NCBI RefSeq assembly: GCF_038594945.1
Contig: NZ_JBCFYD010000001.1
Coordinates: 558,001-622,000 of the forward strand
Direction of reading: 5' to 3'
DNA: 64,000 nucleotides
From: Fodinibius sp. Rm-B-1B1-1
GTDB taxonomy: Bacteria; Bacteroidota; Rhodothermia; Balneolales; Balneolaceae
How positions within the stretch are numbered: the first letter of the stretch is position 1; each line of letters opens with the position of its first letter. The position numbers and the translations under genes were made by a program. This document shows positions 25,396 to 33,314 of this stretch, piece by piece. The notes under the pieces were generated by a model. The model was not told the DNA's origin and did no database searches. It saw only the letters and a list, made by a program, of their open reading frames with translations.

Positions 25396-25598
25396 TTCGT
25401 GCTATTATCAGCTTGTTCACGGAGGATATTCTCAAGGTCTATCGACTGCATGGCACCAATTGCTGCCTCAATGGCCCCATCCATACAAAGTCCACTTAAA
25501 GCAGCATCTTGAAACCCTTCCTTAGCTGCACGTATACATGCCTTTCGCACTTCTTCAGCTTCTTCTTTCTTCATACCACCTTTGGTTTCATCATTCAT
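25392..25598 (-). CDS. Small helical protein of the globin operon, unknown
   Basis: This is a 68-residue helical protein with the core RKACIRAAKEGFQDAALSGL then GAIEAAIGAMQSIDL and no membrane segment. I have seen this kind of short protein in respiratory and denitrification clusters, but I know no function for it. It overlaps the globin gene and the DUF3565 gene by 4 bases each (ATGA type), so translation is coupled on both sides. Confidence 0.6.
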   Translation of the reverse strand: MNDETKGGMKKEEAEEVRKACIRAAKEGFQDAALSGLCMDGAIEAAIGAMQSIDLENILREQADNSTK

Positions 25599-25978
25599 TC
25601 CTGTTCCCGTTGTATTAAACCACCCTTTTCCATTCGGAACTCAAACGAAGAAGCTATATTACGGGCTAATTCTTTTGCAAGTGTAGCCTTTTCTCCACTG
25701 AAATTCTTATCTACTGTTTTCTCGAAAAGCCCATACCATCGATCAAAATCTCCCTTTTTAATAGGCAGAGGTATATGTTGTCGAAAAGGACGTCCCGTAT
25801 ACCTTCCTGTCTGGAACAGCAAGTTCGACCAAAAATCAATCATTTTCGGTAGATGTTTGTCCCAATCAACCTGGGCATAATCGTCAAAGATATATCCCAG
25901 CCTTTCATCATTCTGTACCTTTTCATAAAAACTATGAACAAGTATAGCTACATCCTGCTCATTTTCTATATCACACAT
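25595..25978 (-). CDS. Group III truncated hemoglobin
   Basis: This is a 127-residue globin. The group III pattern is visible: VHSFYEKVQNDERLGYIFDD at 14-33 (B helix Phe-Tyr pair), W-x-KHLPKMIDFWSNLLF, then GRPFRQHIPLPI with the likely proximal His near 88, and DFDRWYGLFEKTVD. Such globins bind O2 and NO, and in several bacteria they are induced by nitrosative stress and turn NO into nitrate. It heads a five-gene coupled operon. The cbb3 oxidase genes lie upstream on the same strand, with a 156-base gap that may hold its own promoter. Confidence 0.9.
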   Translation of the reverse strand: MCDIENEQDVAILVHSFYEKVQNDERLGYIFDDYAQVDWDKHLPKMIDFWSNLLFQTGRYTGRPFRQHIPLPIKKGDFDRWYGLFEKTVDKNFSGEKATLAKELARNIASSFEFRMEKGGLIQREQE

Positions 25979-26134
25979 ATATGAAACTTGACTAATAAAA
26001 ATTCAGATATACCACATCTTCAATTTGATAACTCGTTCATAAAATTAAAAGACCTATATTTCATAAACGAGCTGGGAATCTCTAATAGGAATATCACGTA
26101 TTGTAATTAAGTGTGTTTTTAGATTAAATATCTT

Positions 26135-26971
26135 TTAGTCGCCTTCAGCCCGCACTTTCTGAACCTCCTCGGCTGTAACCGTTGGTGCATCATTACCCCA
26201 GCTGGTACGCTCGTGATTAATGATGGCTGCCACCTCTTCATCCGAAAGTTGCTTTGCAAAAGGAGGCATCGCTGCCGAATACTCTACCCCCTCTATAGCT
26301 TTTCCCTGCATACCAAATAGGATGATTTCGATGTGTCGGGTAGGATCTTCGTCTGTGACTACAGGATCACCCGCCAAAGGAGGAAACGCTCCGGCTACTC
26401 CTTCTCCATTACCCTGATGACAACTCGAGCAACTGGTACGGTAAAGGGTTGCCCCAATATTCGCCCGGGACCTTGAAGGAGCCTCACCAGCAGGCTGTGC
26501 ATATTCTCCCTCTCCCGTAAATAAGCTATATGTTGGAGAACTGGCAAATTCATCCGGGGCATTCCATTGCTGGGCGATATAGAAAGCACTCCAAGCTACG
26601 ACTACCAAAAGCAGGACCCATGCCCAGGTTGGGACCGGAGCAGGCGTTTCAGCGCGTGACGGTTCCCAAAAAGGTTCTTTAGCCCCACCATACGCATTCA
26701 ATAGTATGGGGACTTTCCCTTCCAGCATATCATTGTCTTGCAAGCCTTCTACATCGATGCCCGGGCCGTTCCTTACCTCAAACGGGATAGTACGGACCCC
26801 CTTGTGACCACTGGCATCGGTAGCCACCACTTTTAATGTATGAGGCCCATCCTCCAGCTGCGTTGTATCCAACTCAAAACGAACAGGCGGCCGGTATGAT
26901 ACAATAGGCTCATCTCCGTCATCCAAATAAACATGTATCAAATTGCTGTTATCTTCAGACATTGTACTCAA
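26135..26971 (-). CDS. Membrane-anchored c-type cytochrome with N-terminal Ig-like domain (CcoP-like role)
   Basis: This is a 278-residue protein. Residues 1-70 look like an Ig/fibronectin-type beta domain (RFELDTTQLEDGPHTLKVVA). One membrane helix lies at about 115-134, then a cytochrome c domain with heme motif CSSCH at 181-185 and a candidate Met ligand (AAMPPF near 236). It ends the cbb3 operon, where CcoP normally stands, but it has one heme rather than two and no family-typical CcoP N-terminus. Its cytochrome domain is close to the extra domain at the end of the CcoO protein (both share LSDEEVAA, INHERT and WGNDAPT). It probably feeds electrons to CcoN. Confidence 0.82.
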   Translation of the reverse strand: MSTMSEDNSNLIHVYLDDGDEPIVSYRPPVRFELDTTQLEDGPHTLKVVATDASGHKGVRTIPFEVRNGPGIDVEGLQDNDMLEGKVPILLNAYGGAKEPFWEPSRAETPAPVPTWAWVLLLVVVAWSAFYIAQQWNAPDEFASSPTYSLFTGEGEYAQPAGEAPSRSRANIGATLYRTSCSSCHQGNGEGVAGAFPPLAGDPVVTDEDPTRHIEIILFGMQGKAIEGVEYSAAMPPFAKQLSDEEVAAIINHERTSWGNDAPTVTAEEVQKVRAEGD

Positions 26972-26973
26972 TA

Positions 26974-27198
26974 TTAAGATTCGTCATTTAAAATCTTGCG
27001 CTTTATATGATCCTCGGATTGCTCTCCGGGCCATATAAACCATTTAACGGTATAGTAGACTACCCCAATAACTATTAGAGATGAAACAATTAGTACCAAG
27101 TAGTAAAGAGGTCCATCGGGCGGGGCATATTCACGTCCCTCACTCGAGGTCGAAAACTCATTCACTTGTTGAATCAGCATTAAAAGTATTGTAAACAT
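26974..27198 (-). CDS. ccoQ: Small CcoQ/FixQ-like membrane protein
   Basis: This is a 74-residue protein with one strong membrane helix (about 32-52, YYLVLIVSSLIVIGVVYYTV) and a short charged tail. Size, topology and position between ccoO and the operon's last cytochrome fit CcoQ, the small stability subunit of cbb3 oxidases. Sequence similarity alone would not prove it, since CcoQ proteins are very variable. It is 2-3 bases from each neighbour. Confidence 0.6.
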   Translation of the reverse strand: MFTILLMLIQQVNEFSTSSEGREYAPPDGPLYYLVLIVSSLIVIGVVYYTVKWFIWPGEQSEDHIKRKILNDES

Positions 27199-27201
27199 AC
27201 A

Positions 27202-28218
27202 CTACTCCTCCTCGGCGGTAATTTCATTGAGTTCATCATTATTTCTAACTTCTGCTACATCTTCTGCAGTAATCGTTGGCGCATCATTACCCCAGTTGGT
27301 TCTTTCATGATTTATTACAGCAGCAACTTCTTCATCCGATAATGTCTGTTCAAAAGGCTGCATGATTCCATTGTAAGCCTCCCCCTTAATGGACACGCCC
27401 TGCATACCATAGAGCACAGCACGAATATGATCAGTAGGATCTTCATCGATAACTACCGGATCATCGACTAAAGAAGGAAAAGCTCCCTGAACGCCCTGAC
27501 CATTATTTTGATGACATGAGGCACAATTATTGGCGTATATAGAAGCTCCATCAATCGTTTTTTGTTGGTTTTCTGATATCTTCTCACTCGTGTCCTCTTC
27601 AGAATCTGAGGTCGCTGGAGCATTCATAGCGACTTGCTCAAGCGATTGCAGGTAAGCAATTAAAGCTTTAGCCTCTTCGGTAGCTACAATTTGGCCTTCA
27701 TCTGAGCCATAGTCATCCGGCATTGATACTACAGTTTCATCAGATCCAGGATCATTCTTAACCTCAAAAAGCCACGGGTAAGAGGGCATAATTGACTCTT
27801 CAACCACAGCTCTCGGATTATACAAGTGCATATAATGCCATACAGCACTGGGCTGCCGCTTACCAATATTGGTTAGATCCGGACCGGTACGCTCACTTCC
27901 CAAAACAGCAGGCGTTTGCCTCCATACACTCGGACGATTGACCCTCGCATAATCCCCTGGAGCTGATGGACGCCCCCAGTTTTTATCCATTTCAATAGGA
28001 CGTACCTGCTGGGTATGGCAATAAGCACACCCTTCATTAATAAAGACTTTCATCCCCTTCCGTTCCAGTTCGGTCATCGGTTCACTGGCAGGCAATGGCT
28101 CGTTCTCTTGCTGTACCCAAAGAGCCGGAAAGACGGCAATAATTAGACTGAGGAACACAAAGCCCCAAAACACTACGCCAAATAGCAACTTGTGATTTTT
28201 ATGAAAATTAAGCTTCAT
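27202..28218 (-). CDS. ccoO: cbb3 oxidase CcoO subunit fused to a C-terminal cytochrome c domain
   Basis: This is a 338-residue protein. An N-terminal anchor (about 12-34) precedes the CcoO mono-heme domain with CAYCHTQQVRP (heme motif 64-68). After a Ser/Glu-rich linker (200-222) there is a second cytochrome c domain with CASCH at 232-236. CcoO proteins are normally about 200 residues with one heme, so this is a CcoO-CcoP-like fusion. The added domain is very similar to the cytochrome encoded two genes downstream. It starts 14 bases after ccoN and would pass electrons to the CcoN active site. Confidence 0.9.
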   Translation of the reverse strand: MKLNFHKNHKLLFGVVFWGFVFLSLIIAVFPALWVQQENEPLPASEPMTELERKGMKVFINEGCAYCHTQQVRPIEMDKNWGRPSAPGDYARVNRPSVWRQTPAVLGSERTGPDLTNIGKRQPSAVWHYMHLYNPRAVVEESIMPSYPWLFEVKNDPGSDETVVSMPDDYGSDEGQIVATEEAKALIAYLQSLEQVAMNAPATSDSEEDTSEKISENQQKTIDGASIYANNCASCHQNNGQGVQGAFPSLVDDPVVIDEDPTDHIRAVLYGMQGVSIKGEAYNGIMQPFEQTLSDEEVAAVINHERTNWGNDAPTITAEDVAEVRNNDELNEITAEEE

Positions 28219-28232
28219 GACAGTTAAATACT

Positions 28233-29663
28233 TTAGGAGTTTGTAGATTCAACAACTTCATTTTTATTTCCGGGTCTCATTTTCCAGACGTTGTAAGCAA
28301 ATACCAGGTGTGAAATAAACATCATAGTACCTCCGACAGCTCTCCAAACCCAATACGGCGTCATCAAAGTAACCGACTCCATAAATGATTCTCCGGCGAT
28401 CCAGCTGAGCCCCTGCAGAGTTCCACCAATCATCAAAGGAATACTGTATACCAGCACCCCAATAAGCGCCAGCCAAAAATGAGCACCAACGGCAAACTGG
28501 GGCGGTTCATTGCCGGTCATTCTTGGAATCAGCCCATAAATTCCACCCCATACCAGAAATGATATAAATCCATACATGCTCATATGTGAGTGAGCAATGG
28601 TAAAATTCGTAAAGTGCCATACTTTATTAAGGGATCGGAAGGCCTCAAGCGTACCTTGGTAAGACACGATTGCATAAAAGATGACCCCTGCTAAAATAAA
28701 GGGTAAGGAATAACTACGAGCTATAGAACGCCATTTACCCCGCATCGTAAGCAAAAAGTTACCGGTACCGGCCGTCACTGGCACGATCATTCCTACACTA
28801 AAAACAATGGCTACCGTTTGAATCCACCAGGGAATGGGACTAAACACAAAGTGATGTGACCCAATCATGGTGTAGAATACCATCTGCGTCCAAAAGGCCA
28901 GTACACCCAGCGAATATGAGTAGATAGGCCTATTTAATAATTTGGGCAAAAAGTAATATGTAAGACCTAACACCATGGGGGTAAACCACTGTCCCACGCC
29001 TTGGTGCATGTAATATCCCTGAATAACTGTCTGGCTGATTCCGTCCTGCTGATAACCGGGCAAATAGGCAATCAACACCAAAATAATTGTCCACAGGCAG
29101 GCTGCCAGAATGTACCAGTTGGATATATAAATCTCTTTTACATTCCGATCTGCAATGGTTTTATACAAATTATAAGCAACCAATATGAGCCCAAAGGCAA
29201 ACAGAGCAAATATCGGCCAGATAAATTCGCGATATTCCTGCGCACCGTTATTAATACAGGCCATCAAAGCAATCACACCAGTAATAATAGATAGATTCAT
29301 GAGACCTAAGCTAAACCATCCCAACCGGTAGCTAAACAACTCACGCTGACTGGTACGGGGAACCACATAGAGTGCTAATGCAATCATGGCTTGGGAAAGG
29401 AATCCCCAAAATACCACATTCGTATGTACCGGACGAAGTCGACCAAATGAAAGCCAGGAGATGGAATCCAGTTCCGGCCAGACAAATTTGAATCCGAGGT
29501 ATTCACCAACGAGAGTGCCAAATACCAGCCAAAAAGCTGAACAGGCGATAAACGTAAATATCAACTTAACTGATTTGGGAGAGGTATCTATCCGCTCCTC
29601 AACTTTTGCCTTTTCGACCGTTAGTGGCCGTTCCACAGAACGTACAGCAGAAGGTTTATTCAT
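28233..29663 (-). CDS. ccoN: cbb3-type cytochrome c oxidase catalytic subunit (CcoN)
   Basis: This is a 476-residue, 12-helix subunit of the high-affinity oxygen reductase. The expected ligands are present: His80 (low-spin heme), His220 and the pair His270-His271 (CuB), and His358 and His360 (HSH, high-spin and low-spin hemes). Tyr264 lies six residues before the HH pair, where cbb3 enzymes have the cross-linked tyrosine. Keeping that tyrosine, and lacking the extra glutamates of NorB, marks it as an oxygen reductase rather than an NO reductase. It is preceded by the NnrS-like gene (72-base gap) and followed by ccoO. Confidence 0.92.
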   Translation of the reverse strand: MNKPSAVRSVERPLTVEKAKVEERIDTSPKSVKLIFTFIACSAFWLVFGTLVGEYLGFKFVWPELDSISWLSFGRLRPVHTNVVFWGFLSQAMIALALYVVPRTSQRELFSYRLGWFSLGLMNLSIITGVIALMACINNGAQEYREFIWPIFALFAFGLILVAYNLYKTIADRNVKEIYISNWYILAACLWTIILVLIAYLPGYQQDGISQTVIQGYYMHQGVGQWFTPMVLGLTYYFLPKLLNRPIYSYSLGVLAFWTQMVFYTMIGSHHFVFSPIPWWIQTVAIVFSVGMIVPVTAGTGNFLLTMRGKWRSIARSYSLPFILAGVIFYAIVSYQGTLEAFRSLNKVWHFTNFTIAHSHMSMYGFISFLVWGGIYGLIPRMTGNEPPQFAVGAHFWLALIGVLVYSIPLMIGGTLQGLSWIAGESFMESVTLMTPYWVWRAVGGTMMFISHLVFAYNVWKMRPGNKNEVVESTNS

Positions 29664-29735
29664 CTTTGATTTATATTTTTAACGTCAGTTTTCATGTTAA
29701 CTTCGTTATCCATTGCTTTGCAAAAGCATCATTAG

Positions 29736-30857
29736 TCATGCGGGTGATTTTTCAACTTTTGGGGGTTCAGGCTTTTTCTTAAGTGACCTTGACATTAGCT
29801 GGTATAACACACCAACCAGAAAGAGAATTATTGCCAAGACATTACCGTGACTTCCCACTTTTCTTACCATTGGAAGCAACAATAAATCACCCAAAATTCG
29901 TATAGCTAAAAAGCCATGCAGTAACAACAGGGGGAGATAAAAATAGCGGTGCCAAGGTATTATTTTGCCAGATAATGATGGGATGATGACCGATGCGTGG
30001 GCAAAGATCATACTAAACACAAACCCTACAAAAATCATATGAAGCAACCCATCGTAAAGCGGTCCTGCAGTTGGAAAGCCATACCAGAGCCCAAACAATC
30101 CCGCTAAAATAAGCCATCCATAACCCGTAAGCAGACAAACAGCACTGTATCGTGTCCACTCTACTGATTTTATGGTCCGACGGGCTACATCATATTGAAC
30201 AAGCCAGCCAGCAATGATAATCAATAATAATGAGGCTGTACTCCAACCTATTACTCGATCAAAATGAGTGATTCCTAATGCAATAATCCATCCTAAGATA
30301 AGTCCCACAAAAATTTGTTGGGCTTGCTTAGGTGGACGCATAATGCGATTCAGCTCCAATCTTTCTCCAAAGATCGTAAGCACCGGAAAAGCGGCCCACC
30401 AACCAACAAGCATATAAATCGGATAGTTAAACACATAGAACAAGTTTCCCACTAATAAGGAACCTGCTCCCAACGCCATAATGAGATGATACATTTTAGG
30501 CTGCAGGTAGTATAGAAAAGCCATAACTACAGTGAGTCCTACTGAACCCAAAATAAGGCTCCACTCTCCCAGCACTTGCAAACCAGTTAACAAAAACCCA
30601 GTTGAAGCAGCCATAAAAACGGGTCCAACAAATGCCCACTTTTTGTCAAGAGCTGCCGCCCTTTCTAACCCAATAAGCGTACCTAAAAAACCATTAATCA
30701 TCAGAGGCCCATGAGCTAAAGGAGAAATAGCATGATTAGTTTCTGGCAAGAATCCCAACCGTACCAACCCCGAATATAATCCTGTAAGCAACCCTACTGC
30801 AGCTACAAAAAGTAGACTGACCAAAATATATGTGGGTACTTTTATATTACTATTCAT
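29736..30857 (-). CDS. NnrS-like / heme-copper-related multi-helix membrane protein
   Basis: This is a 373-residue protein with about 12 membrane helices and a charged tail (KKKPEPPKVEKSPA). Motifs such as SPLAHGPLMINGFLGTLIGL near 46 and LLHMIFVGFVFSMIFAHASV near 275 place conserved histidines inside helices, as in NnrS and related heme-containing membrane proteins tied to NO metabolism. It lies between a DUF59 protein and ccoN on the same strand. The exact family is uncertain; a role in NO tolerance or copper/heme supply to the oxidase is inference. Confidence 0.6.
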   Translation of the reverse strand: MNSNIKVPTYILVSLLFVAAVGLLTGLYSGLVRLGFLPETNHAISPLAHGPLMINGFLGTLIGLERAAALDKKWAFVGPVFMAASTGFLLTGLQVLGEWSLILGSVGLTVVMAFLYYLQPKMYHLIMALGAGSLLVGNLFYVFNYPIYMLVGWWAAFPVLTIFGERLELNRIMRPPKQAQQIFVGLILGWIIALGITHFDRVIGWSTASLLLIIIAGWLVQYDVARRTIKSVEWTRYSAVCLLTGYGWLILAGLFGLWYGFPTAGPLYDGLLHMIFVGFVFSMIFAHASVIIPSLSGKIIPWHRYFYLPLLLLHGFLAIRILGDLLLLPMVRKVGSHGNVLAIILFLVGVLYQLMSRSLKKKPEPPKVEKSPA

Positions 30858-30878
30858 TCTTGCCTATTATGCCTTTAT

Positions 30879-31208
30879 TTATGCACGTTGTTGAGGCGGT
30901 GGATACGCAAAAAACTCTACGTCTTTCTTAATCATGTCGACATTCCACTCCGGTTCCCAAACTAACCGTGCTTCATACTCGTCTATCTCCTCAATAGCTG
31001 CGAGCTTTTCTTCAACTTGCTGTTGCAAAAACCGACGCATGGGACAGCCCGGAGTCGTAGCCGTAAATTCTACAACTACTCTGCCATCGTCACACAGAAT
31101 GTTGTAGACCAAACCAAGATCTACGATATTTACTCCCAGTTCGGGATCAATCACTTCTCGAAGATTCCGGGCTATCTTGCGCCGATCTATGGAAGATTTA
31201 CTCATCAC
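30879..31208 (-). CDS. DUF59/MIP18-type metal-sulfur cluster assembly factor
   Basis: This is a 109-residue protein. The DUF59 core begins IARNLREVIDPELGVNIVDL, continues GLVYNI and has the conserved TTPGCPM with the active Cys near residue 55. Such proteins (SufT, PaaD, MIP18 group) help insert or mature Fe-S clusters. It stands between the ferredoxin and the NnrS-like gene, fitting a cluster that needs repaired Fe-S and heme proteins under NO stress. It ends 21 bases before the NnrS-like start. Confidence 0.9.
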   Translation of the reverse strand: MMSKSSIDRRKIARNLREVIDPELGVNIVDLGLVYNILCDDGRVVVEFTATTPGCPMRRFLQQQVEEKLAAIEEIDEYEARLVWEPEWNVDMIKKDVEFFAYPPPQQRA

Positions 31209-31275
31209 ACAATCTTCTTTACCTATTTGCAGATGATTATTAGCATGCTAAAATCCTGTCACTGTTTACATACAA

Positions 31276-31632
31276 TTACTTTGCAATTTTCAAATCGTCC
31301 CAGCTTTCAATAAGGAAATCCAGTTTGTCATCGCGACCGCTCCATTTATGAACTTCAGGTAGCGGATCTTTTGCCTGATTGATCACATGGTCGGCCCATT
31401 CTTCGGCAAGACGCTCATTTAGTTCAATATAATCCACCCATTCTATGGGCACTTCATCATCAGGAAAAATGGCCTCCTCGGGACATTCCGCGACGTAAGC
31501 ATCACAATCAATGCACTCGAGAGGATCAATCACCAAAAAGTTGGGTCCCTCCCGAAAGGCATCCACCGGACAAACAGCCGCACAGTTAGTGTGCTTACAC
31601 TGAATACACGGATCGGTTACTACGTATGCCAT
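31276..31632 (-). CDS. fdxA: FdxA-type ferredoxin with one cluster Cys replaced by Tyr
   Basis: This 118-residue protein follows Azotobacter-type 7Fe ferredoxins closely (starting MAYVVTDPCIQCKHTNCAA, then EGPNFLVIDPLECIDC). Cys9, Cys17 and the last cluster Cys are kept for the 3Fe site. At the 4Fe site the normal CxxCxxCxxxCP reads C-I-D-C-D-A-Y-V-A-E-C-P: the third cysteine is Tyr (codon TAC, one base from TGC). The cluster would therefore be missing a ligand. The protein is otherwise complete, including the usual C-terminal extension. It is the first gene of the long minus-strand respiratory run. Confidence 0.92.
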   Translation of the reverse strand: MAYVVTDPCIQCKHTNCAAVCPVDAFREGPNFLVIDPLECIDCDAYVAECPEEAIFPDDEVPIEWVDYIELNERLAEEWADHVINQAKDPLPEVHKWSGRDDKLDFLIESWDDLKIAK

Positions 31633-31793
31633 CGTTACTACCGCTTATGATTTTTTCTTTGTTTCAGCCCAAAGGTATGAGTAGGCAAAACTAATTTCAA
31701 CCTTAAAAACGGTTTTTACCAATTTAATTGATTTAATACAAATAGATACCTATTTTCTAACTGCTTGAGTTGATAACACAAAGGCAAATAATT

Positions 31794-32543
31794 ATGAGTA
31801 ACGGTCAGTCACTTAAAGGTCTAACCCCTGAAGCTACCATTGGACAAATAATTACCTCAGAGAATAATGCTGGATCACTACTCTCTTCCATTGGCTTAAA
31901 TCCCAAAAATCATGAATCAGAAACCTTGCGCTCGGTATGCCAGCAAAAAAAATGGAGTGAGGCGGAAGTCCTAAAGTGGCTAAAAAAGAACCAGCAAAAT
32001 AATAGCTTACAAAATGGAAATGATGAGGAAAGACTACCTAATTTTGGTAGCAATCTAAATAAGTGGTGTAGTTACCTCGAAAAGTATTACCTGACAAAAA
32101 ATAGAAAGTTACTCGACGATATTAACCGTGATTTTCCCCAAGTCCGAAAAATACATGGCAATCAATACGAGTGGCTCAAGAACATGCATTGGCATCTTCA
32201 AAAACTGGAAGAAAAACTAAATTATTACTTCAATTTTCAACGCCATAAACTCTTTCCCCTTCTCCGAAAGCTAAAAGATTCTAAAAGAAATACTTTGCAT
32301 GGTATTATTAATAAGGTTGAAAATGGTATTCTTATCCTTGAAGAGGATCACCATGAAATTTTAGAGTTAACAAATGTAATTACAAAGAAAGGGCAAGGAT
32401 TTAAAAATCCGGAAGAGGCATGCTCTACACTTCGTATTCTAAATTACAATGTTAAAACGTTATTTTCTTCATTGCGGAAACAAATAAAAACCGAACAGGA
32501 TATCCTTATCCCATTAACCAAACAAAAATTAGAATCGGGATAA
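31794..32543 (+). CDS. Degenerate RIC/ScdA-like paralogue
   Basis: This is a 249-residue protein with the layout of the Fe-S repair protein RIC: a ScdA N-terminal domain then a hemerythrin-like helical domain. It aligns with the intact RIC at 43329, but the key CC pair is replaced (SIGLNPKNHES), keeping only the later CQQK. In the helical domain most di-iron ligands are also changed, for example the HH pair to YY and the last His-Glu set to TEQD. Only H near IHGNQYEW and EEDHHE remain. The ATG at 31794 is chosen over an upstream TTG. It is divergent from the ferredoxin gene. A non-catalytic sensor or partner role is possible. Confidence 0.65.
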   Translation: MSNGQSLKGLTPEATIGQIITSENNAGSLLSSIGLNPKNHESETLRSVCQQKKWSEAEVLKWLKKNQQNNSLQNGNDEERLPNFGSNLNKWCSYLEKYYLTKNRKLLDDINRDFPQVRKIHGNQYEWLKNMHWHLQKLEEKLNYYFNFQRHKLFPLLRKLKDSKRNTLHGIINKVENGILILEEDHHEILELTNVITKKGQGFKNPEEACSTLRILNYNVKTLFSSLRKQIKTEQDILIPLTKQKLESG

Positions 32544-32573
32544 GCTAACGCTTCCTATTTAATTCTACCGACC

Positions 32574-33209
32574 ATGTTTACAGGTTCGAAAAAACAACTA
32601 CTTGACCTTATCAAAAGAAAAGGAACAATCTCTATTGATGAGGCTGTAGAAAACACCAACTTGGCAAAAACAACCCTTCGTGAACACTTTTTGCAACTGG
32701 AAAGAGATGGATATATACAGCGAGATTACGTACGCTCTGGACCAGGTCGGCCAAGTCTTGAATACCAACTAACCCAAAAAGGCAATAGCCTGTTTCCCTC
32801 TTATGAGTCGGCCTTAATTAAAGAATTGCTTAACTTTTTAAAATCCAAAGGTGATGAAGAAACTATCAAAGAGTTTTTTAGCGCCTTTTGGGAAGAACGT
32901 ATTGAAAAAGCTCAATATCGGATGGATCAATCCTCAAAAAAGGATCTTCAGGCAAGGATTGAGACCCTAACCCACATGCTGGAAGAAGAAGGGTTTATGC
33001 CTGAATTTAATTTAGATGAGGACACCAAATCCCTCACTATTAAAGAATGCAACTGCCCATTTAGCGAAGTGGTAAAAGAAACCAGGCTTCCATGTAAACT
33101 GGAGGCTATGTTTTATAAAAAGCTATTTAATGATAAGGCTGAACGAACCAGCCATATTGCTGAAGGAGATTTCTCTTGCACCTATGATATCCCAATAGAA
33201 ACCTCCTGA
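32574..33209 (+). CDS. SufR-like Fe-S winged-helix regulator
   Basis: This is a 211-residue regulator. The N-terminal winged helix (about 5-70) has TISIDEAVENTNLAKTTLRE and the wing GPGRPSLEYQLTQKG, typical of the SufR/DeoR-like group. The C-terminal domain has CNCPFSE near 163 then RLPC 12 residues after the second Cys, and a last GDFSC. SufR normally has four spaced cysteines (C-x12-C-x13-C-x14-C). Here the first interval fits exactly but the third Cys is missing and an extra one stands before the first. It lies 30 bases after the RIC-like gene and probably controls this Fe-S/NO region (inference). Confidence 0.75.
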   Translation: MFTGSKKQLLDLIKRKGTISIDEAVENTNLAKTTLREHFLQLERDGYIQRDYVRSGPGRPSLEYQLTQKGNSLFPSYESALIKELLNFLKSKGDEETIKEFFSAFWEERIEKAQYRMDQSSKKDLQARIETLTHMLEEEGFMPEFNLDEDTKSLTIKECNCPFSEVVKETRLPCKLEAMFYKKLFNDKAERTSHIAEGDFSCTYDIPIETS

Positions 33210-33314
33210 CCAATAATATTCCAACTTGAAATTAGTTTAGAACCTAAAGGAAATTTTGACCGATCTATTTAAGATAAAATACTCTTATATATTCTAATTG
33301 AAAATCCATTTGCT

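Noticed and set aside
28233-29663. CcoN-like protein as a hidden NO reductase
   Set aside because: The cross-linking tyrosine (Tyr264) six residues before the CuB His pair is present and the NorB glutamate pattern is absent, so it is read as an oxygen reductase.
31728-31741. FNR-like box TTGAT-N4-TACAA before the ferredoxin and RIC-like genes
   Set aside because: The second half-site differs at two of five bases from ATCAA and the area is A+T-rich, so a chance match is likely.
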